Source: Motiliproteus sp036961355
Lineage (GTDB): Bacteria > Pseudomonadota > Gammaproteobacteria > Pseudomonadales > Balneatricaceae
Direction of reading: 5' to 3'
NCBI GenBank assembly: GCA_036961355.1
Contig: JBALVL010000024.1
Location: 1-64,000 of the forward strand
Length of the DNA stretch: 64,000 nucleotides
Part shown: positions 54,356 to 63,371 of the stretch, piece by piece
Position numbering within the stretch: the stretch's first letter is position 1
How the letters are laid out: every line of letters begins with the position of its first letter
Program-made: the position numbers and the translations under genes
The notes under the pieces: model-generated
The model's database searches: none
The model's input: only the letters and a program-made list of their open reading frames with translations
What the model was told of the DNA's origin: nothing

Positions 54356-55504
54356 TCAATATGCCTGCACACCGTATTTCAACAGTAAGTTCGGCAAAAT
54401 ATCATCCAAGTTTTGGACATGCTTATCGTCCAACTCAATCAGATTAAAACCGTACTGTTTGTAGATATCCTGCTTCTTCTTTTTACGAGCCAGATACTTT
54501 GGCTCATTTTCATTGCCCCAGTACTCGATGTAAACCTTGCCTTCTGGTATCCAGAAATCACTGTAGAGCTTTTCTTCGATCGGCAGTCTACGCTCATAAG
54601 CGTGGACGATTCCGGCCATATAGAGCCAGTTATCGATCAGCATTTCAGCCTTTGATCTGACGAAGTGGCCATCAGTGGCACGGTGCTTGGCTACAAATTT
54701 TTCACGAAACTCGGCGTAACCCGCGGAGTCTTCTTTGACGATATTTTTGTCTTTCTTGATGCCTTTGAATTCATCAACGGTTTCCATCAGAACAGAGGAC
54801 TCTTTAATCGACTCGGGCCAGAGAACACAACTCGTTCCCGTATCCGTATTTTTCACTTGATGACCTTTCATCGCCTTGCCTTGCTCGGTGATGGCCCAGC
54901 CTTTGAGGCGGCTTTTCTGCCAACCCAACTCGGCAAGTATATGGGTGATCTGTTTCTCTTGAATATCAAAATACTGAGCCAACATTTTGCTTGTCTTCAG
55001 CTTTGACGTATCGACCTGTTCGGCCGGGCTAGCTTTGTCTTCATTTAGCAGCGATTCAGGCCAGGCGATATAGCTAAAGTCCGCCGCTTCTTTGTAGGCC
55101 CCACCCGCTTTCTTTCCTTTGTGCGTCAGCTCCCAACTGCCTTCATCTCTTGTGATAAATTTTTCTTGGAAGAGCTGACTGAACAAGTCCTTGCTCGCCA
55201 TACCATGCTTCTTGGCTATGGCTGTGGTGGAAAGCAAACGCGCTTTTGCAGGGATTTCCACGGTAAGGTTCGGTTCGGTTTTTTTCGATTCGCTAGACTC
55301 AATCTCGATATCTTCTGGCCAGGCGATGTATTTCCCTGCCTGCGATGAAGATTTATAGACCCCGCCTTTCTCTTTACCCAGGTCCGTTAATGCCCATTTA
55401 TCTTTCTCTCGAATAATCAGTTTTTGTTTAACAAAGATATTGAACAACGCCTTCGTACTAATGGTGCTCTTTTTTGCCAATGCCGTCGTCGATATCAACT
55501 TCAT
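54356..55504 (-). CDS. Three-repeat winged-helix-like protein with C-terminal PD-(D/E)XK-type nuclease domain
   Basis: 382 residues. Three ~70-residue repeats (1-70, 89-155, 170-235) each read roughly LxSTxAxAKK...LF...GxW.LT..GK..GG.Yk...YIAWPE, with the last one diverged; they resemble DNA-binding phage-type (Ant/KilA-C) winged helices. The C-terminal ~120 residues carry RSKAE (E287), YSDFWI (D316) and YIEYWG (E327) then a Lys-rich helix, the pattern of the endonuclease fold in UvrD-linked and restriction-like nucleases. No partner gene is seen. The gene is bracketed by two copies of the dispersed repeat and is A+T-richer than its surroundings. Function unknown; a mobile or defence role is possible. 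Confidence 0.75.
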   Translation of the reverse strand: MKLISTTALAKKSTISTKALFNIFVKQKLIIREKDKWALTDLGKEKGGVYKSSSQAGKYIAWPEDIEIESSESKKTEPNLTVEIPAKARLLSTTAIAKKHGMASKDLFSQLFQEKFITRDEGSWELTHKGKKAGGAYKEAADFSYIAWPESLLNEDKASPAEQVDTSKLKTSKMLAQYFDIQEKQITHILAELGWQKSRLKGWAITEQGKAMKGHQVKNTDTGTSCVLWPESIKESSVLMETVDEFKGIKKDKNIVKEDSAGYAEFREKFVAKHRATDGHFVRSKAEMLIDNWLYMAGIVHAYERRLPIEEKLYSDFWIPEGKVYIEYWGNENEPKYLARKKKKQDIYKQYGFNLIELDDKHVQNLDDILPNLLLKYGVQAY

Positions 55505-55836
55505 AATCGAATCAATCCTTAAATAGAAATGTGTTTATTTTTGCCCGGTAGAGATGACTACTATTTATACAGAAAGATAACTTTTAATCCATTGAACTGT
55601 ATTGTATTTTTGTTGGCCACTAGGTCGACACCTATGTTCGATAATCGCTGTTTTTCGGGGGCATTAGCGCCCAATAGATGGTGCTGAAAGGTTCAGCTTT
55701 ATTCTGAATTATTGAGTGTATGGATCGCTTTCCTTCGCCCTGCCAGGCGACTTCATTTCTTTATTAACCTATCGTTTCAATGGTGGATCAGAGCACGCAG
55801 AGCAGAGATCCAGCCTGTGCGACATTGATTGATCGG
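55505..55836. other. Intergenic region with a repeat copy
   Basis: About 330 bp with no gene; contains the dispersed repeat at 55700-55762. Confidence 0.6.
55700..55762 (+). repeat. Dispersed repeat, left-arm copy 2
   Basis: ATTCTGAATTATTGAGTGT then TTCGCCCTGCCAGGCGACTT and CATTTCTTTATT; same family as 54239 and 61921, more diverged. Confidence 0.75.
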
Positions 55837-56274
55837 TTAAACACCACCTTTCAGTTTTAGCACATATTTGTATGACGTTTTTTGGAAGCCAATTTTTTCG
55901 TAGTACGCTTGTGTCCGCTCTCTACGAAATGAGGTAGTTAGCTCAAGCGCCGTGCAATTTTCAGCCAGTGCGATTGATTTCGCGTGGTCGATTAGCGTTG
56001 ATCCGATGCCGGTTCCGCGAACACCTTGATCAACAACGAGTGAAGTAATACGGCAGAGTTTCTCAGCTGACGGGAAATAATCAAAAAATATCAGAGACAT
56101 TACCGCGACAATATTTCCGTTAACAATACCTAAGTAAATAGGGTCGCCTCCCGAGGGCTTAGAAAGCAACGTCTCAATTTTTGACGGCGCTGTTTCATAG
56201 CCCAATTGGACAAGCAGGTTTGATATGGCGGAGGCATCTCTTTTCCGTGCTTTGACAATCTCGAATTCGGACAT
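55837..56274 (-). CDS. GNAT family N-acetyltransferase
   Basis: 145 residues. Acetyl-CoA loop DQGVRGTGIGSTLI and the late ALELTTSFRRERTQAYYEKIGF identify a GNAT. The substrate cannot be told. Start ATG 56274; a GTG two codons up is possible. Confidence 0.9.
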   Translation of the reverse strand: MSEFEIVKARKRDASAISNLLVQLGYETAPSKIETLLSKPSGGDPIYLGIVNGNIVAVMSLIFFDYFPSAEKLCRITSLVVDQGVRGTGIGSTLIDHAKSIALAENCTALELTTSFRRERTQAYYEKIGFQKTSYKYVLKLKGGV

Positions 56275-56403
56275 AGTCACTCAGATAGTTAGCGATCGTT
56301 AGAAAGGAACGCGGCCCCTTAATTATGGGGAACTTATAGTCCACTTCTTCGATTTAATGCCCAGAGCCGTCGTTGCTGTTAAAGGATTCCTCCCCCCAGA
56401 ACG

Positions 56404-57378
56404 TCAATTATTGGCGGCTCGACCCCAGTGGTGAGAGGGGTTGACCGGTTGCAATGTCTGCAACGCACCGACGATTCGCTCGAGTTGTTGCGGTAGAACC
56501 AGATCAGCCAGTATCCCCTGAAAATGCGGAAGGCTGGCACCGGACAGAATGTACTGGTAGCGATAGGCTTCGAGCATAACTTCGGCAAGTTCGGCCTGAC
56601 TCTCTTCGTCAAAGGATTGACCGCAGACCGCAAGAAAGTATCGGGTATCACTCGCCGCCTGAGCTTGCAGAATGCCGTCGACCGCTACCACAAGGTCGAT
56701 CAGGTCGGTAACTGCCGCGTCACGTGACGGGAAAGCCAACCGGGTATCATGCTGCCGCCACTCAATTTCATCGAGAATTGCATGCTGCGATTCCTCTTTC
56801 CAGTGGAACAGGAAGACATCTTTATAGAGCGGGCAGATATCCGCGTCGCGGTCGATGCTGTGACGATAGTGCGCTTGGGTAAAAAGCTCGATCACACAGG
56901 TCAATCCCAGCACCGCCCAGGTTGACTTGCTTAACACCGCGGCAGCAACTTCATCCGGGTCGGCAACAAATCGATAACCTGACGGCATGATTTCAGAGGC
57001 AAGCTGGTCGATACGTCGAAACAGTTTCTGGTGTTTGATCTCCTCTTCGCTGAAGCGAGCCAGAGCTTCAAATTCAACCGCGTTAGCCGGACGATGATGT
57101 TCTCGCAGTTCAACTATCTTGGTGTTGATGAAGCGCTCAACCAAGCCAAACATATTGGCATAGGTTCGGCCCTGAATTTGGCTCAATAACCGGCTGTCGT
57201 CAGGCGACAGAAAATCAAGCAGTGTCACACCCGAGAGTCCGTCGGGCAGAAATTTCCGAGTACTGTCCAGGCTACGGCCGCGAATAACATCATCGTCGAT
57301 GTCCCAGCTAATACGCTTCGAGGTCTCAACGCAACGCGCATACCGGTCAGTGCTGATATTGTTTTGGATTCCCAACAT
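56404..57378 (-). CDS. AurF-like ferritin-fold diiron protein
   Basis: 324 residues. Two helix pairs carry E81...E113xxH116 and E164...E196xxH199, the E...ExxH repeat of non-haem diiron oxygenases. Fits the AurF/PF11583-type N-oxygenases and related ferritin-like proteins; the substrate is unknown. Ends shortly before a GNAT gene; not obviously in an operon. Confidence 0.78.
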   Translation of the reverse strand: MLGIQNNISTDRYARCVETSKRISWDIDDDVIRGRSLDSTRKFLPDGLSGVTLLDFLSPDDSRLLSQIQGRTYANMFGLVERFINTKIVELREHHRPANAVEFEALARFSEEEIKHQKLFRRIDQLASEIMPSGYRFVADPDEVAAAVLSKSTWAVLGLTCVIELFTQAHYRHSIDRDADICPLYKDVFLFHWKEESQHAILDEIEWRQHDTRLAFPSRDAAVTDLIDLVVAVDGILQAQAASDTRYFLAVCGQSFDEESQAELAEVMLEAYRYQYILSGASLPHFQGILADLVLPQQLERIVGALQTLQPVNPSHHWGRAANN

Positions 57379-57570
57379 AATAATTTACCTCGTCGATTCT
57401 ATGAATTGATCCACACAGTGGCGTGGATAGCCCTAAGATTACGGAGGCAACTGAGCGAACATAAGTTTGTAACGGTTAGTCACCCGGGGTTAGTGACCTA
57501 GATTTAGTCACCAAAGACTCGTGGCCTTGGTTTCGGTGGTTCATGCGACCAAAGGGTTTTGAGGTAAATA

Positions 57571-58770
57571 ATGGCAATTGATCGGGACAAAGTTCACCAA
57601 CAACTCGACAAGATCGAGAGCAGCATGACCTTTGCACAAGCCACTAGGTTGGCAGGTTTTCTGCGTTACATTGTCGAGGCCACACTCGATGGCGAAGCCT
57701 CCAGACTCAACCAATTTTCTATAGCCATCGATGTCTTAGGCCGAGGTGCCGATTTTGACCCTGCCACTGATTCCAGTGTTCGTGTTGAAGCTGGTCGCTT
57801 GCGGGCCAAGATCCGCGAGTACTACGACACGGAAGGCAACGCAGATGCTATCCGGTTTCATTTGCCCAAAGGACGCTATAACCCAGACATCAATTTTATC
57901 GACAACGATGGCCCGGCAGAGACTCCAGCCTTGCTGCAGCAGACCGTTCGCTTTTGCCATACCGCCGACGAGGTCGCCATTGCTTATGCCGTATCGGGAA
58001 GAGATAAACCGGTGCTCGTCAAAGCAGCCAACTGGTTAAGCCACCTAGAGCACGATTGCAGCAGCCCTGTTTGGGCCCATTGGTGGCAGCAGTTGAGTCA
58101 TCGCTTCAAGTTGGTTCGTTACGATGAAAGGGGCTGCGGGCTTTCGAATTAGGACGTCGGTGAGTTTTCATTTGAATCCTGGGTCAGCGACCTGACACAC
58201 ATCGTCGATGCTGCTCGGCTCGACAAGTTTGCTTTACTCGGTATATCCCAGGGTGCGGCAGTAGCTATTGCCTATGCGGTGCTATATCCGCAAAAGGTGA
58301 GTCATCTGATTTTGTACGGTGGCTTTGTCCAGGGACGTTTGCGGCGAGATCCGCCGCAGCAAGACGAGGCCAGGATGTTAGAAGAGCTGGTCACGCTGGG
58401 CTGGGGGCGCGCGGACCCAGCATTCAGACGAATTTTCGCGTCACTATTTGCACCAGACGCCTCACCCCGGGAGCTGGATGCCTTCGACGAGCTGCAGCGG
58501 GTTTCAACGTCACCTGACAATGCATTGCGATTTGTGCAGATGTTTAATCGTATCGATGTTCTGGAATTGGCCACACAGGTACGCGTACCAACGCTGGTGC
58601 TGCATGCCCGGGATGAAGCCGAAATACCCTTCTCACAATCCCGACTGATGGCGGCAAAAATCCCCGATGCCACGTTTATTACGCTAGATAGTAGAAATCA
58701 CATCCTTGGACCGAACGAGCCTGCGTGGCAGCACTTCCTGCAACAGGTCGAAAACTTTATCACTGACTAA
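57571..58770 (+). pseudogene. Alpha/beta hydrolase with N-terminal transcription-regulator-like domain, interrupted by an amber codon
   Basis: The first 193 codons hold a ~110-residue N-terminal domain (MAIDRDKVHQQLDKIESS..., RVEAGRLRAKIREYY, as in CadC/adenylate-cyclase-like HTH modules) and the start of an alpha/beta hydrolase (YDERGCGLSN). A TAG at 58150-58152 stops it. Without it the frame continues uninterrupted for ~205 codons with FALLGISQGAA (nucleophile Ser), the HARDEAEIPF Asp region and the NHILG His. At that position relatives have a Trp in SDWDVG, and TGG to TAG is one base, so a single nonsense mutation is likely. Confidence 0.88.
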
Positions 58771-58907
58771 GGCCATCCCCGTACACACTGTTACCTCCCC
58801 ATAAGCGCCCAAGTGTCTCTATATTGGGTCGAAAATCACTACACAAACGTGAAATTTATGCAGGGGAGCCCAACAGGATTCGCCTGCCACAGTATGTTTC
58901 CAAAACG

Positions 58908-59614
58908 TTAATCTGAAGCCGCAACTTCGGTTAGCTTGGAATCACCCGGCCGAACATCCGAATAAGGGTTGATACCGAGCCAATCAGGCATGGTTTTAGA
59001 CAGGTTCTTATTGCCTTGTGTCAGCACTCGTTCATCACGCAGAGCGGATTGGAGTGTCAAATCCCCCTCCCAGATTTCGATCATGGTGCGGATCGAACTG
59101 CGGATATAAAGATCAACATTGGCACCGGGGCTTTCTGTACACAGGTCAACACTGTTATCACGCACCACCAGCCACCAAGTGTTGTAGCGCTCGATGTCGT
59201 TAAAAATAAAGCAGAATATTGTTTCGCCATCGGGAAGCTTATCAAACTGCAAACGCCGCTGGATGTCCCACATAAGGAGTTCAACATCGAGCTCTTCATC
59301 GAGCAACTGCCCGCGTGCCCAGCGCATCCCCCATACCGCAAGATTTTCAATCAATGGCTTTAGTTCTTTGCCTGCGGCGTTAAATAGTAACTATGCCCTT
59401 TGCGGTGTTTCTCAGCCTTGCGCACGACAATACCTGCCTGCTCGAGCTGCTTCAGCCGCTTGGTCAACAGAGAGGGAGAGATTCGTGATAGTCCACGTTG
59501 AAGCTCACTGTAACGGTGAGAGCCAAGAAATAGCTCGCGTAAAATAAGCATCATCCATCGCTCACCGAGTACCTCCGCCACTTTTGCAACAGGGCAGAAT
59601 TGTCCGTAGCTCAT
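58908..59614 (-). pseudogene. HxlR family regulator with C-terminal SCP2-like domain, frameshifted
   Basis: Two adjacent minus-strand frames are one gene. 59614-59360 encodes the HxlR HTH (VAEVLGERWMMLILRELFLG, LSRISPSLLTKRLKQLEQAG) and stops soon after YYLTPQAKN. 59354-58908 continues in another frame with the family's C-terminal domain (MRWARGQLLDEELDVELLMWDIQRR). Between them the family reads LTPAGKEL, and restoring one base near 59385 gives AGKELKPLIENLAVWG. A one-base deletion, or a sequencing error. Confidence 0.88.
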
Positions 59615-59780
59615 GATCGCCTCCCGTTCATGATTCGCTAACCATCACAAAACAGCCTACTACAGATTTTGTAGTCATTTACTACATCTGGAGATGTATT
59701 AACCAAACCCGCGTAACCATAAGATTTCCCCATCGACCTAAACAATCGATTTTAATAACTGACCTCTTCAGGGGAAACTT

Positions 59781-60347
59781 ATGACTAATGCAGCAGAAAA
59801 AACTGATCAAATCGTAAACGGCATTAATACCGGTCGCATTATCGAGCTGGCTACCACTATGTCCCAGCAAAGCGAATTCGCTAAATTTCGCTTCCAAGCA
59901 AACAACGACTGGATCGGTGGTAGTCGCAGTCGCACCTCGGTAAAGGATTTTTACGCCGGTAACAACGAACGAACAGAGAGGGCGAAAGCGCTAACCATCG
60001 GTGCCGACCAACCTGCTTTTCTGGGAGGCGAAAACACCGCACCCAACGCCGTGGAGCACTACCTAAACTCCCTGGTTAGCTGCCTAAGCACCACCATCGT
60101 AGCCCATGCGTCGGTGCAGGGTATTAAGATCGAAGCACTTGCAATCAATGCGGAAGGGACCATGGATGCCCGTGGTTTTTTTGGTGTTTCCGAAGCGGTC
60201 AGACGTGGTTATAGCAAGGTTAAGGTCGGCATCAAAGCCAAGGCAACGACCGACGAAGAAACGCTAAGAAATCTGATTAATTACTCTCCCGTTTACGAGA
60301 TGGTATCCAAAGCGTTACCTGTTGAGGTTGATATAGCGGTGGAGTAA
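59781..60347 (+). CDS. OsmC family peroxidase-like protein
   Basis: 188 residues. The OsmC/Ohr fold is recognisable, with the catalytic-type Cys in VSCLSTTIVAHAS and the GENTAPNAVEHYLNSL stretch. Thiol-dependent peroxide detoxification is the family role; the second Cys is not obvious. Divergent from the HxlR regulator, which often controls such genes. Confidence 0.88.
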   Translation: MTNAAEKTDQIVNGINTGRIIELATTMSQQSEFAKFRFQANNDWIGGSRSRTSVKDFYAGNNERTERAKALTIGADQPAFLGGENTAPNAVEHYLNSLVSCLSTTIVAHASVQGIKIEALAINAEGTMDARGFFGVSEAVRRGYSKVKVGIKAKATTDEETLRNLINYSPVYEMVSKALPVEVDIAVE

Positions 60348-60445
60348 TAGCAGACAGGCAAGAAAAGCGGCGGTGGTAAATGGATCGAACGGGTCCTTGA
60401 ACAAAGCTTACCACCAGTCGCGCGCCCCAGCCCCAGCTTTGCACG

Positions 60446-60727
60446 TTAAAGGGCACCCTCGATCCGGTAGCGCCTTTCGACATTGATAGCGATGGCTCCC
60501 CACTTGGAATGACGTACCCGTTGTTGATGTAACTCAAATGAGTTTTGACTAGCAAACTCCTCGTAGACATTAAATCGATTTATATTTTCTTCATCTTGTA
60601 AAACCTTGAAGACAAGACAACCCTCTTCCTCGCGGGTTAGCTTAATGTGCGATGGCAGCTCTTGCTCAACAGCATGAAGGTCAGCATCAGGCACTAAAAT
60701 GTATCCTTCCAAGACGACTTTTGACAA
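60446..60727 (-). CDS. Antibiotic biosynthesis monooxygenase (ABM) family protein
   Basis: 93 residues, TTG start (no in-frame ATG; GGATAA lies upstream). Ferredoxin-like fold: EGCLVFKVLQDEENINRFNVYEEFASQNSFELHQ, the signature of YgiN/ABM-type proteins. Role here unknown. Confidence 0.8.
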   Translation of the reverse strand: MSKVVLEGYILVPDADLHAVEQELPSHIKLTREEEGCLVFKVLQDEENINRFNVYEEFASQNSFELHQQRVRHSKWGAIAINVERRYRIEGAL

Positions 60728-61105
60728 TTATTTATCCCTTAATACGTATAACACCGCACTCGCCGGCTACGCCGGTTCCCACCCATCGCCTTGAGTCTTT
60801 GCTGCTGGCGACTATGTCACCTCAAACATTGATTCAGCACATCCCTATGCTTATCCCTACGGGTAGCCTACGGCTGTCCAAATTCGACTTATCAAATTTG
60901 TCCCAGCTCTTCTCCAATACCCAAGACACTGCTCGGCTGCGTCGTAAAGGGGGGTTGGAGTTTGCCCTGATAAACCAGCGACTCTGACCCCGCTGATTGG
61001 ATTCTGATTGCCCGAAACCAGCGACTCTGACCCCGCTGATTAAGCTGTGAATGCTGCATATTTATCGGTACTGTAGCCAAAAAATAATAAAGGATACGCA
61101 TACAC
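60728..61105. other. Intergenic region with a tandem direct repeat
   Basis: About 380 bp without a recognised gene. A 27-bp direct repeat lies at its right end. Confidence 0.5.
60972..61041. repeat. 27-bp direct repeat pair
   Basis: AAACCAGCGACTCTGACCCC-GCTGATT occurs at 60972-60998 and again at 61015-61041, separated by 16 bp. Unknown significance; reads like part of a longer repeated phrase. Confidence 0.8.
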
Positions 61106-61840
61106 ATGACGACATTATCTGCAGAAGCCCAGTTACGCTTTGATCTGGCATTAATTCACCGCTATATGGCCGAGGTGAATTGGAACGAGGGGGTCGTTAA
61201 CCACCTCACGGCCATGATGCCCGATAGTAGCGAGCGTTTTTTAGCGCTTCCTTACGGCTTGCACTGGTCCGAAGTTAAAAGCTCCGATTTCCTCGTCGTA
61301 GATTGCGACGGCAACGTGTGTTCGGGCGTAGGTAGGATTGAGCCAAGCAACTTGAATATTCATGGTGCTATCCATCGGAAAATCCCTAAAGCCCGAGCAA
61401 TTCTACACTCACACCAACCCAATATTACGGCATTGACCTTGCTAGAGGATCAAACCGTTCTGATGGTTAGCCAGCACGCCTTGCGGTTCTCCGGCAGAAT
61501 TGCGCACCTTGATACCTATGGTGATCCGGGTAATCCGGAGATCGGCGATGCGATCGTCGATAGTATGAAAACCAGTGATGTGCTGATGTGTGCCAATCAC
61601 GGCGTAATCGTCGCACGGCCGTCATTATGGGATGCGTTTGATGATCTGTATTTTCTTGATCGCGCCTGTGAAGTACAGCTGATGGCTATGAATACCGGCA
61701 AAAGAATACGTGTGATTCCCGAAGAAAAAGCCACGGCCCTTGGCAAGGCCGTCATCAAGTGGAGTAAAGATGAAGGTGAACAGCACTTCATCGCCCTTAG
61801 GCGTTTGTATCTAAAGAAATACCCGGAACTTATCGATTAA
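61106..61840 (+). CDS. Class II aldolase/adducin family protein
   Basis: 244 residues. Zn-binding His pair in LHSHQP and the ANHGVIV His identify a class II aldolase fold (fuculose-phosphate aldolase, adducin head). The catalytic Glu is not obvious in the usual place, so an aldolase reaction on a sugar phosphate is only probable. Confidence 0.85.
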   Translation: MTTLSAEAQLRFDLALIHRYMAEVNWNEGVVNHLTAMMPDSSERFLALPYGLHWSEVKSSDFLVVDCDGNVCSGVGRIEPSNLNIHGAIHRKIPKARAILHSHQPNITALTLLEDQTVLMVSQHALRFSGRIAHLDTYGDPGNPEIGDAIVDSMKTSDVLMCANHGVIVARPSLWDAFDDLYFLDRACEVQLMAMNTGKRIRVIPEEKATALGKAVIKWSKDEGEQHFIALRRLYLKKYPELID

Positions 61841-62194
61841 TCAGAGCGCTAATCGTAGCTAGAACTGGAGTGGCCTGATAGATCGCAATCACAGAGAGAC
61901 AGGTACTGATAGCCCGGTTTTGTTCTGGATTATTGTGCGTGGGGTTTAGCCTTCTTTCGCCTTGCCGGGCGACTTCATTTCTTTGCTACGCCGTAATCAA
62001 ACAAAAGTAGAAACGGAAGCAAGGCCGTTCTTGGCCTCGCGACATTCGGCAAGTCGCGGAAAAGCATTTTTTGGTTCGTTTTTGATGCTTCAAAAATGCA
62101 CCCGCCCGGCAGGGGCGGAAAAAACCTTCAATCGACACTGTAACGGGCTAAACAACCCATACCACGCAGCGAAAGATCGCCAGCAGGCTAGCTC
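61841..62194. other. Intergenic region made largely of repeats
   Basis: No gene. Contains both arms of the dispersed repeat and a REP-like element. Confidence 0.65.
61921..62119 (+). repeat. Dispersed repeat with both arms
   Basis: Left arm 61921-61985 (TGTTCTGGATTATTGTGCG..., CGCCTTGCCGGGCGACTTC) matches 54239 and 55700. Right arm 62064-62119 matches 33426-33481. The ends are roughly inverted to each other (GCCGGGCG against CGCCCGGC), so this looks like the most complete element, about 200 bp, with a MITE-like or large stem-loop plan. Confidence 0.8.
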
Positions 62195-62199
62195 CTACT
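62175..62199 (-). repeat. REP-like element, copy 3
   Basis: Read on the minus strand: AGTAGGAGCTAGCCTGCTGG then CGATC; same family as the pair at 51512 and 51705. Its end overlaps the 3' end of the CcmI-like gene. Confidence 0.65.
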
Positions 62200-62692
62200 G
62201 AACCTCCTCATCAATCAACAACGTCAACTCCTGTTGATTACCCCCGGTAAAATCAACAACCGGAGACTTACCAACAAGATCCCCCGCTAACGTCTCATGC
62301 GGACTGTTAATACGACTAACCTTAACCGCCACAACAACCTGATCCGGCCCCGCCAACGTCAAATGAGGTAACAAGAAATCCTGCTCGGTCAGCTCAAGCC
62401 GCTGCGGCAGCTGATCCAGAGTTATCTTTTTCGACGCCACCGGCACTCTAGAGTCGAGCGGCTTGGCATACAGGTACAGCGTCCAGCTCTGGTGCTGGTA
62501 TTGTTGCAACTCGGGACTCAATTGCAGATCAACGCTGATCACCCGCGGCTCGGACTTAACGGTGGTTACCGCTGGCTCAGCAGCCACTGCGGGCGGGGCC
62601 GTCTCTGCCGCTATCAGTGGCGTGGTGCCAACCAACAGAGTCAGTAGCCAGGTTTGAATGGCGCGGCGCGCTTGAAACTGGGGTATCCGCAT
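62195..62692 (-). CDS. Orphan CcmI-like C-terminal domain protein
   Basis: 165 residues, signal peptide to about LIAAET, an Ala/Val linker, then a ~110-residue domain (SVDLQLSPELQQYQHQSWTLYLYAKPLD..., PVVDFTGGNQQELTLLID) resembling the periplasmic C-terminal domain of CcmI/CycH, the apocytochrome-c chaperone of cytochrome c maturation. No TPR or membrane parts are present. Near a denitrification cluster with many c-type haems, but this placement may be coincidence. Confidence 0.6.
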   Translation of the reverse strand: MRIPQFQARRAIQTWLLTLLVGTTPLIAAETAPPAVAAEPAVTTVKSEPRVISVDLQLSPELQQYQHQSWTLYLYAKPLDSRVPVASKKITLDQLPQRLELTEQDFLLPHLTLAGPDQVVVAVKVSRINSPHETLAGDLVGKSPVVDFTGGNQQELTLLIDEEVQ

Positions 62693-62772
62693 CACGGACC
62701 TCTTGAGTGTTCGGGGTTAGTCATGGCGGACAAAGCCAGCCTGTTCCAGCGTTTCTACGTCACAAACGATTG

Positions 62773-63144
62773 TTAGGCTTCAACTAAATCATCTTTAAGG
62801 CTTAGAACAAAGGCAACCACATCGTCGCACTCTTGTTTGGGAACACTTAAAGCCACCATCGTATCCCCTGCATGACCCAGAAATACCGACCAATCACTTT
62901 CACTGATTCCCATACCTTTATGGGACAATTTCATATCCCGACCGGTGTAATAAACATTTCCCCCTGCATTTGAGCACAGATAATCAATCAGCAATTTCTT
63001 CTCTCTCGCAATGCCATCTTCACCCCGGTTTTGCCAGAAACGGCCCAATTGTGAGTCCGCCTGCAAGCGAGGTAATAGGTTGTTTACGAAACCGGTAATG
63101 CCATCGTAACCACCTAGTCGGTCATACAGTGTTTTGTCACTCAT
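62773..63144 (-). CDS. Truncated haemoglobin, group I
   Basis: 123 residues: MSDKTLYDRLGGYDGITGFVNNLLPRL... with the proximal His in LSHKGMGIS, as in trHbN. Group I truncated haemoglobins bind O2 and detoxify nitric oxide. Downstream of the d1-haem gene, where NO is made, this fits a detoxifying role. Confidence 0.88.
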   Translation of the reverse strand: MSDKTLYDRLGGYDGITGFVNNLLPRLQADSQLGRFWQNRGEDGIAREKKLLIDYLCSNAGGNVYYTGRDMKLSHKGMGISESDWSVFLGHAGDTMVALSVPKQECDDVVAFVLSLKDDLVEA

Positions 63145-63347
63145 TAACGTTCTCCTTAGTTAGAAAAAGCCTATCGGCTGGCTTAATGTCGAAGGCGGGA
63201 TAGCGTCGCAATTAACTGAACAAATGGTAAGACGACGCTAATGACAGTTTAGGTCACTTGTAAGCCATCAACCTCTTCGCACGCGCTGTGGGTTGTTAAA
63301 GGACTCGTCTACGAATTCAACGCCCAAGACTCAGCAGGCTTTAAACT

Positions 63348-63371
63348 ACCAGCCACCGATCAGTGGCTGGT
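63348..63371 (-). terminator. Hairpin at the end of the d1 gene
   Basis: ACCAGCCAC/GTGGCTGGT perfect stem with a six-base loop, overlapping the stop codon of the d1 gene; a weak T-tract follows on the minus strand. Confidence 0.6.
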
